A stretch of 20,347 nt of DNA from Terriglobia bacterium (GTDB lineage Bacteria; Acidobacteriota; Terriglobia; UBA7540). A model generated the notes under the pieces. It was not told where the DNA came from. It saw only the letters and a program-made list of their open reading frames with translations, and made no database searches. Location: NCBI GenBank assembly GCA_030040295.1, contig JASHTZ010000152.1:1-20347 (forward strand), read 5' to 3'. The translations under genes were made by a program, and so were the position numbers. Positions within the stretch are counted from its first letter, which is position 1, and every line of letters starts with the position of its first letter. Below are positions 15,295-20,347 of this stretch, piece after piece.

Positions 15295-16110
15295 ATGAGA
15301 GACTTGTCACCTCGGGAACTGCTGGAACAGCGAGCCGAACTGGCGGAAGCAACCTCCTCACGCCGGGAAATCGAGACCCTGTGTAAGGAAACTGCCAAGG
15401 AGGTTCTGCTGGGCTTGGCGCGCAATCCCCATTTGCAGGAGCGCGACCTGCTTCGCCTTCTGGCACGCAAAGATCTTGCGCATGAAGTGGTTCGTGAGCT
15501 GGCGCTACACAAGGAAGTCCGCCGGAATTACACCGTTCAGCTTGCTTTGGTGAGGCACCCCAAGACTCCGCGGCTCGTCTCCGTTCCGCTGATGAAGTTC
15601 CTGTACGTGTTTGACCTCCTGCGCGTAGCCCAAACGCCCGCCGTTCCCACCGACATCAAAATGCTGGCGGAAGAGACCATTCTGAAGAAAATGGAGGGAA
15701 TGCCGCGCGGGGAAAAGATCTCACTTGCCCGGCGAGGCACGGGGCGCCTTGCCGCCAGCCTGCTGGCAGAGCCCGACCTCGAATTGATCCGCGCCGTACT
15801 CGACAACCCCAGCCTGACGGAAGGGAATTTGCTCAAGGTGCTCTCCCGCGATGGGCTGCCCGCGGTGATCGTGGAACAAGTGGCCCAACACGAGCGATGG
15901 TCGCATCACTACCATCTGCGCCTCGCACTGATTCGCAACCCGCTCACGCCATTTTGCCGCGTGCTGGCTTTCCTACCGGATCTCGCGATCACAGATTTGC
16001 GCGATATCTGCCTCGACCATCGCATGCCTGACTCCGTGCGCAAATATATTGAGGCTCACTGTGCGGCCCGCCTAAACAAGCAGCGCCAGATTCCCCCCGC
16101 CAGTGTATAG
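15295..16110 (+). CDS. Alpha-helical repeat protein (HEAT / leucine-rich-repeat-variant-like), cytoplasmic, function unknown
   Basis: The 271-residue protein has no signal peptide or membrane segment and is almost wholly alpha-helical. A recurring unit with an (R/D)(N/H)P step followed by an amphipathic helix can be read at least four times: LARNPHLQERDLLRLLA (about 41-57), LVRHPKTPRLVSVPLM (85-100), LDNPSLTEGNLLKVLSRD (168-185) and LIRNPLTPFCRVLAFL (213-228). This spacing resembles leucine-rich-repeat-variant or HEAT proteins, which act as protein-binding scaffolds. I do not recognise a named family. No Shine-Dalgarno sequence precedes the ATG; a promoter lies directly before it. The next gene, a membrane protein, starts 32 bases downstream and may share the transcript. 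Confidence 0.75.
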   Translation: MRDLSPRELLEQRAELAEATSSRREIETLCKETAKEVLLGLARNPHLQERDLLRLLARKDLAHEVVRELALHKEVRRNYTVQLALVRHPKTPRLVSVPLMKFLYVFDLLRVAQTPAVPTDIKMLAEETILKKMEGMPRGEKISLARRGTGRLAASLLAEPDLELIRAVLDNPSLTEGNLLKVLSRDGLPAVIVEQVAQHERWSHHYHLRLALIRNPLTPFCRVLAFLPDLAITDLRDICLDHRMPDSVRKYIEAHCAARLNKQRQIPPASV

Positions 16111-16142
16111 TTTAGGGTAACTTTGGACTCTTTCGGAGAGCT

Positions 16143-17237
16143 ATGAGACCCGACATCGCCGGGCGACTTGCCGAACCTTTGCATTTTCCTCCGTCTCGAC
16201 GGGAAACCGGCCCGCTTTCTCCGGTCGAAGCGCTTCCCCCGGCGTGGAATGAAACGGTCCGTCTGCTTTTCCGCCCCTTCGTCGGGCGGCGCTGGATTTC
16301 ACTCAGTCTGGTGTGCCTGTTCCTGGGCGGGGGTGCTTCGACCGCAGCGTTCCAGTGGAGCTTCAGTGCGCTGCCCGTGGACCTGCATCCCACGGACCTG
16401 CTTCTACGTTTTCGGGGAGTGTTTGCCCAACACCTCATCTTGATTGTTCTGGCCGTTGCCGTCAGCCTCGCTCTGGTTTTGGGCGTTATCTACGCACGCT
16501 GTGTAATGCGCTTTGTGCTCGTGGAGGCGGTCATTCAGCATGATGTCGCGATTCGCGCCGAATGGAAGAGCCTGAGGTCCGCAGGCCGATTGTACTTCCT
16601 TTGGCTGGTGGGGGTGGTAGGTTCCATCCTGGTGCTGGTCTCCGCGGTCATGGTCGTTTCGATTCGTTATCTGAATTTCCTCCATTCCTCGGGCCATCCC
16701 TCCTGGATTGCCTCGATGCTTCTGGTCAGCGAATTGACAGCGGTGGTTCTGGTGGGTTTGGGAGTCGCCATCGGCATAACGCTGACGGATGATCTGGTTG
16801 CGCCAGTCATGTACGCCCGCCACGTCTCTCTCCCCGCTGCGTGGGGGGAGGTTTGGGGAATCTCTCGCCGCGATCCCGGTATGTTCCTCTTTTATGTAGT
16901 GTTGCGATTCGCCGCGTCGATGGGTATCAGCATTATTGTGCTCTTCGTTCTGTTCCCGGTGTTGATGGGGCTTTCTTCCGGAGCGCTGGTCACTGCGGCG
17001 CTTGTCATTTTCACCTTGCGAGCTTTCGGATTGGCGTGGGTTTGGAATCCCCTGACGGTTTTCCTTGGCATCGTTGCCCTAAGCGTCTTTACTGGCTTGC
17101 TTTTTATCCTCCTCAGCGTAGTGGGAATGCCGGGCCAGGCCTTCCTGCAAAATTACGGTGTGCATTTCATTGCCTCGCGAGTACCTGCTTTGGAGGATCT
17201 GTGTCGCGCCGCGTCTCATCGCCGTCTGCGCGGTTGA
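16143..17237 (+). CDS. Polytopic integral membrane protein, possibly DUF7544-like; function unknown
   Basis: ATG 16143 has GGAGAG at 16136-16141 close upstream. The 364-residue protein has a soluble Pro-rich N-terminus of about 48 residues, then roughly six to seven membrane segments (about 52-70, 98-120, 149-173, 190-213, 246-265, 270-291, 303-329). The opening pattern, a Trp-containing helix followed by LLFRPFVGRRWISLSLVCLF, recalls DUF7544-type proteins (A..ILF.P....RWL.LGF..FL), and VSLPAAWGEVWGI and FLQNYGVHFIASR would be the later conserved spots. That assignment is from memory and tentative. No transporter or enzyme motif was seen. It lies between the helical-repeat gene and a putative lipoprotein on the same strand, suggesting an envelope-related group. 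Confidence 0.7.
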   Translation: MRPDIAGRLAEPLHFPPSRRETGPLSPVEALPPAWNETVRLLFRPFVGRRWISLSLVCLFLGGGASTAAFQWSFSALPVDLHPTDLLLRFRGVFAQHLILIVLAVAVSLALVLGVIYARCVMRFVLVEAVIQHDVAIRAEWKSLRSAGRLYFLWLVGVVGSILVLVSAVMVVSIRYLNFLHSSGHPSWIASMLLVSELTAVVLVGLGVAIGITLTDDLVAPVMYARHVSLPAAWGEVWGISRRDPGMFLFYVVLRFAASMGISIIVLFVLFPVLMGLSSGALVTAALVIFTLRAFGLAWVWNPLTVFLGIVALSVFTGLLFILLSVVGMPGQAFLQNYGVHFIASRVPALEDLCRAASHRRLRG

Positions 17238-17354
17238 CTTTGGCTCTACATTTGCACGCGCACCATTTGCCGGTGGAGTTGGCGCACCTCTGAAAAGGAA
17301 AATTCGTGTGTTCCGCGGCAGGAAGGGAATGGTTCGGCCATGTTGTCCCGGTGA

Positions 17355-17363
17355 TGATAGAAT
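17355..17363 (+). promoter_or_regulatory. Putative extended -10 promoter directly before the lipoprotein start
   Basis: TGATAGAAT is a TGn extended -10 element whose end is 8 bases from the ATG at 17372. Transcription would begin on or next to that ATG. There is no convincing -35. Confidence 0.4.
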
Positions 17364-17371
17364 TTGGGAAT

Positions 17372-17941
17372 ATGGCGGGCAAGGGTGCTTTCGCCTCGGT
17401 TTGCGCATTTGTGCTTTGGCTCGGGGGTTGTCCCAGGCGCCAGGGTCCGGCCAGCGTTGTGGTTTATGTGCCGGCGCAGGCTATCGCGCCTACAATCACC
17501 GCCAACCCTTCCGAAGTAATGGTGATCGAAGAGCCTGCTCCCCCACCCGCGCCCGAATCCACTCCTCCGCCCGCCTCGCCGCAGCCTGCCACGCGCCCAC
17601 GGCCCACCCGTCACGCGCCGGCTACTGCGGCCTCCGAGCCTGACGACACCACTCCGCCCGATATTCCCGAGACGCCGCCCGCCGAAGTTCCCGCCCTCGA
17701 ACCGCAGGAAAGCTCAGCGCAGGAAATTGCTCTTCGCGATGAGGTCCTGCGCTTGCAGGAGAATGTCCGCCAGCGCATGAGCCGCCTGAACCCCGCCCGA
17801 CTTTCCGCCAACGAACGGAAGACGCTCGACGATGCGAACACTTTTCTGTCGCAGTCCGTTCGGGCGTTCGAGAGCGGCGATTTCCAGCGGGCTTTCAATC
17901 TCGCGCGCAAGGCCTCCCTGCTGGTCGCAGCTCTGGAATGA
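17372..17941 (+). CDS. Putative Pro-rich lipoprotein with C-terminal helical domain
   Basis: From ATG 17372 the product is 189 residues. MAGKGAFASVCAFVLWLGGC is a short lipoprotein signal with a plausible lipobox LGGC (Cys20). A GTG at 17306, with a good AAAAGG upstream, is an alternative that would add 22 residues before the signal; this start is uncertain. Residues about 50-110 are a Pro/Ala/Thr/Glu-rich spacer suited to crossing the cell-wall space. The last 75 residues form two or three helices (EIALRDEVLRLQENVRQR, then a TPR-like hairpin around SVRAFESGDFQRAFNLARKA). The design suggests an envelope-anchored protein that presents a helical domain, perhaps to a partner. No family name is claimed. 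It follows the membrane-protein gene by about 135 bases. Confidence 0.65.
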   Translation: MAGKGAFASVCAFVLWLGGCPRRQGPASVVVYVPAQAIAPTITANPSEVMVIEEPAPPPAPESTPPPASPQPATRPRPTRHAPATAASEPDDTTPPDIPETPPAEVPALEPQESSAQEIALRDEVLRLQENVRQRMSRLNPARLSANERKTLDDANTFLSQSVRAFESGDFQRAFNLARKASLLVAALE

Positions 17942-18052
17942 GCCGCACGCGTCGGCCGATTGCCGGGCAAGGCACTCCCTTTCCTGCGGAGATTTGCAAC
18001 CCCTCGCCTTTGACGCCCCGCCAATTCTTGGCAGCGCAGAACGCGCCTCCCT

Positions 18053-18061
18053 TGATATGAT
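18053..18061 (+). promoter_or_regulatory. Putative extended -10 promoter of the SDR-permease operon
   Basis: TGATATGAT is a TGn extended -10 element 24 bases before the SDR ATG. It is nearly identical to the element at 6287-6295. A TTGGCA at 18028-18033 is 22 bases away, too far for a normal -35. Confidence 0.5.
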
Positions 18062-18085
18062 ACGTCTCCGCAAAAAGGAGAGCCG

Positions 18086-18940
18086 ATGGCAGACTTGGGA
18101 GCGGTGGTCATTACGGGGGCATCAACGGGAATCGGCGAAGCCTGCGCGCTGCACCTGGACACACTGGGATACCGGGTCTTCGCCGGGATTCGCAAAGCCG
18201 CGGACGGCGATTCGCTACGCCGGCGCGCTTCCGCGCGGCTCACTCCTATTCGTCTGGATATCAGCGACGAAACGGAAATAACAGTCGCGGCGCGAAATGT
18301 CACGGACGCGCTGGGCGGCGCGCGACTGGCAGGATTGATCAACAACGCCGGCATCGTGGTGAGCGGGATGCTGGAGTTTCTTCCGCTCGATGCTCTCCGT
18401 CGCCAGTTGGAAGTCAACGTGATCGGCCAGATGGCCGTCACCCAGGCCTTTCTGCCCAGCCTGCGCAAAGCGCGCGGCCGGATCGTGAACGTCGGCTCCA
18501 TCAGCGGCCTGATTTCCGGACCGTTTACAGGCGCTTATTCCGCCTCCAAGTTTGCGCTGGAAGCGCTCACGGACTCGCTTCGCCTGGAACTGCGGCCGTG
18601 GAATATTCATGTGTCGATTGTGGAGCCGGGATTCATTCACACCCCCATCGTGGGCAAAGCCATGGCGGCCGCGGACGTGCTGCGCGAGCAGCTTCCCGCT
18701 GAGGCCCTTCAGTTGTACGGTCCCGCCGTGCGCTCGGTGCGTGAAGCGACCGAAGCGGAAGCGGCCAAGGGGGCATCCACCGAAGTGGTGGTGAAAGCCG
18801 TGGTGCATGCGCTCGCCGCCCGCCGCCCGCGCACGAGGTACGTGGTAGGCAACCAGTCGGCTATGCAGATCCGGTTCGCCCGCGCCCTGCCGGACCGCTG
18901 GCGCGATGCCCTGATCTCCCGGCGCCTGGGTTTAAAGTAG
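18086..18940 (+). CDS. Short-chain dehydrogenase/reductase (classical SDR)
   Basis: The 284-residue enzyme is a cytoplasmic NAD(P)-dependent oxidoreductase. It shows all classical SDR marks: the cofactor glycine motif TGASTGIG (10-17), NNAG after strand 4 (LINNAGIVV), Ser138 in VGSISG, and Tyr151 and Lys155 in YSASK. PGFIHTP after the active site is also typical. The C-terminal 70 residues (ARRPRTRYVVGNQS and onwards) resemble the retinol/hydroxysteroid dehydrogenase-like SDR group; the substrate is unknown. AAGGAG at 18075-18080 lies 5 bases before the ATG. The stop TAG is part of the next gene's ribosome binding site, so it heads a compact operon with the 86-residue protein and the permease. 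Confidence 0.9.
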   Translation: MADLGAVVITGASTGIGEACALHLDTLGYRVFAGIRKAADGDSLRRRASARLTPIRLDISDETEITVAARNVTDALGGARLAGLINNAGIVVSGMLEFLPLDALRRQLEVNVIGQMAVTQAFLPSLRKARGRIVNVGSISGLISGPFTGAYSASKFALEALTDSLRLELRPWNIHVSIVEPGFIHTPIVGKAMAAADVLREQLPAEALQLYGPAVRSVREATEAEAAKGASTEVVVKAVVHALAARRPRTRYVVGNQSAMQIRFARALPDRWRDALISRRLGLK

Positions 18941-18950
18941 GAGACCACCC

Positions 18951-19211
18951 ATGCCGCTCTACTTTTCAGCTCACACCACGGCTTGCCTTACTAAGCAAGC
19001 CTTGAAGGAGTTGATGCTCAATCTTGTGAATACCAGAGAAGTTAAGGTGCGACGCTGCCTCGCCAGCCAGATTGGCGGCCGGCTGCTGACGGAAATCGAA
19101 GCGCCGGATCAGCTCACCCTGGAGAAATTTTTCGAATCCCGGCTCATCAAGTATGAATGGATTATGCGCATCGATCTGGATGTGCAAGCCGGTGCTCTTA
19201 CCGAATTTTGA
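18951..19211 (+). CDS. Small conserved-looking protein of 86 residues, function unknown
   Basis: AGGAG at 18939-18943, overlapping the SDR stop codon, sits 7 bases before the ATG, so the start is secure. The protein has a strand (MPLYFSAHTT), a helix (LTKQALKELMLNL), a strand (LASQIGGRLLTEIEAPD), a helix (QLTLEKFFESRL) and a last strand (WIMRIDLDV), a beta-alpha-beta pattern fitting a ferredoxin-like fold. The opening MPLYFSAH and the EIEAPD turn recall small DUF4242-type proteins, but I cannot confirm membership. There are two Cys residues (12 and 37). Its place between an SDR and a transporter, with overlapping translation signals, suggests a regulatory or accessory role for one of them; that is inference. 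Confidence 0.75.
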   Translation: MPLYFSAHTTACLTKQALKELMLNLVNTREVKVRRCLASQIGGRLLTEIEAPDQLTLEKFFESRLIKYEWIMRIDLDVQAGALTEF

Positions 19212-19220
19212 GGAAGGCTG

Positions 19221-20347
19221 ATGACAATTTCCGACCTCCTGTTCGGCAAGCCGCTTCGCTCCTCGGAAGAAGCGGGAGAGAAGCTGGGACCCGTCGGCGG
19301 CCTCTCCGTCTTTGGGCTTGATGCTCTCAGCTCCGCCGCCTATGGGCCGGAGGCGGCCCTTACGCTGCTGATTCCGCTGGCCGCGGCGGGAATTGCCTAT
19401 ATCGTTCCCATCACCACCTGCATTGCCATTCTCCTGGCCATCGTCTACTTCTCGTATCGCCAAACGATTGAAGCCTACCCACTCGGGGGCGGCTCCTACA
19501 CGGTGGCTCACGAGAATCTGGGGACCTTTGCCGGGCTGCTGGCGGCCGCGGCGCTCATGATCGATTACATTCTGACCGCGGCGGTGGGGATATCCGCTGG
19601 TGTGGGCGCGCTGGTTTCGGCTGTGCCGTCGCTCGAGCCACACACGTTGATGATTTGTCTTGTGATCCTGGTGATCATTACGCTGGTGAATCTGCGGGGC
19701 GTTCGCGAAACCGGCGCCGTATTCATCATTCCTACCTACGCGTTCATCGGAACTCTGTTGTTCACCATCCTGCTCGGGGTGGTGAAGACGCTGGCCACGG
19801 GAGGCCATCCCGTGCCCATGGTCGCTCCGCCGGTTTTGCCTTTGACCGCGGCCGTGGCCGGTCCGTGGCTGTTGCTGAAGGCATTTTCGAGCGGCTGCAC
19901 AGCCATGACCGGCGTTGAGGCGGTGAGCAACGGAGTGCAAGCCTTCCGCGAGCCGGTGGTGAAGTCTGCACAGCGCGCACTGACCGCCATTATTGCCATT
20001 CTCATTGTCATGCTGGGCGGGGTCGCCTATCTGGTCCGCTCCTACAACATCGGCGCCACCAATCCTGGGCAGGCCGGATATCAGAGCGTGCTTTCCATGC
20101 TGACCCTGGCGGTGGCCGGGCCTGGCATTTTCTACTACATCACGATGGGCTCCGTCCTGCTGGTCCTGTCCCTCTCCGCCAACACCGCATTTGCGGACTT
20201 TCCGCGATTGTGTCGCGCCGTGGCGGAGGACCGCTATCTTCCCCACGGATTCGTGATACGCGGAAGGCGCCTGGTGTACACGCAGGGGATTTGGGTGCTG
20301 GCCATCTTGTGCGGGGGCCTGCTGATCCTGTTCGGCGGGGTCACTGA
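19221..20347 (+). CDS. APC-superfamily permease, KimA-like potassium/amino-acid transporter (3' end missing)
   Basis: ATG 19221 is preceded by GAGGAAGG (19210-19217), which overlaps the stop of the 86-residue gene. The frame is open for 375 codons to the window edge; full members run to about 600 residues or more. The N-terminus carries the hallmark SVFGLDALSSAAYGPEAAL (about 32-50), close to the LPVFASDALSSVAYATEE pattern of KimA and related APC permeases, followed by YPLGGGSYTVAHENLG and many hydrophobic helices. KimA in Bacillus subtilis is a proton-coupled potassium importer controlled by c-di-AMP; some relatives carry amino acids, so the substrate is open. The C-terminal soluble domain, if any, is outside the window. 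Confidence 0.85.
   Translation, partial: MTISDLLFGKPLRSSEEAGEKLGPVGGLSVFGLDALSSAAYGPEAALTLLIPLAAAGIAYIVPITTCIAILLAIVYFSYRQTIEAYPLGGGSYTVAHENLGTFAGLLAAAALMIDYILTAAVGISAGVGALVSAVPSLEPHTLMICLVILVIITLVNLRGVRETGAVFIIPTYAFIGTLLFTILLGVVKTLATGGHPVPMVAPPVLPLTAAVAGPWLLLKAFSSGCTAMTGVEAVSNGVQAFREPVVKSAQRALTAIIAILIVMLGGVAYLVRSYNIGATNPGQAGYQSVLSMLTLAVAGPGIFYYITMGSVLLVLSLSANTAFADFPRLCRAVAEDRYLPHGFVIRGRRLVYTQGIWVLAILCGGLLILFGGVT

Noticed and set aside
15086..15298. A 70-codon + strand frame ending with an ATGA overlap with the helical-repeat gene
   Set aside because: No Shine-Dalgarno sequence, no recognisable domain or signal, and a better explanation (promoter TTGCAA-18-TAAAAT) lies inside its 3' end. The 4-base overlap could be chance. 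Conservation in relatives would reopen it.
18966..20246. A 426-codon - strand frame opposite the small protein and permease
   Set aside because: Its protein is a low-complexity mix of His, Gln, Arg and Gly, while the + strand reads as a clear membrane transporter. It is a shadow.

Overview
The window is GC-rich bacterial chromosome and reads as a member of the Acidobacteriota. The main pointer is the protein at about 4.3-6.2 kb, which has the architecture of the acidobacterial VWFA-related family (TIGR03436-type). It sits beside a large secreted Asp-box protein, and several ordinary housekeeping genes surround the pair. No phage, transposon, CRISPR array, tRNA or rRNA was seen. The layout looks like core chromosome with a few poorly characterised, lineage-specific envelope genes.

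Left part (1-7.4 kb, all + strand): the 3' two-thirds of gcvPB (glycine cleavage P-protein subunit 2); a 994-residue exported protein with Asp-box (BNR-like) motifs; a VWFA-related secreted protein; and a Tat-exported alpha/beta hydrolase. The last three seem to have their own promoters and encode envelope or extracellular proteins.

Middle (7.4-13.4 kb, + strand): a 333-base non-coding stretch with inverted and direct repeats leads into smc. This smc starts at TTG and carries an unusual Gly-Asn repeat in its N-terminal head and a smaller Asn/Gly/His-rich patch in its hinge. It is followed by purC, with a good TTGACA/TAGAAT promoter immediately upstream, then cvpA and a 75-residue Fis-type helix-turn-helix protein, probably as one transcription unit.

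Right part (13.5-20.3 kb): a TPR protein on the - strand converges on the purC unit and is divergent from an alpha-helical-repeat protein. Next come a polytopic membrane protein and a Pro-rich putative lipoprotein, none with a known function. The window ends with a tight three-gene set: an SDR oxidoreductase, an 86-residue small protein and an APC-superfamily (KimA-like) permease that runs off the right edge. In this set each stop codon lies inside the next gene's ribosome binding site.

Several promoters share an extended -10 of the form TGA-TAT/TAG-NNT and sit so close to the start codon that some transcripts should be leaderless or have very short leaders. I see no clearly new multi-gene defence or mobile system. 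The best candidates for novelty are the SMC insertions, the uncharacterised helical-repeat/membrane/lipoprotein cluster, and the small protein paired with the transporter.
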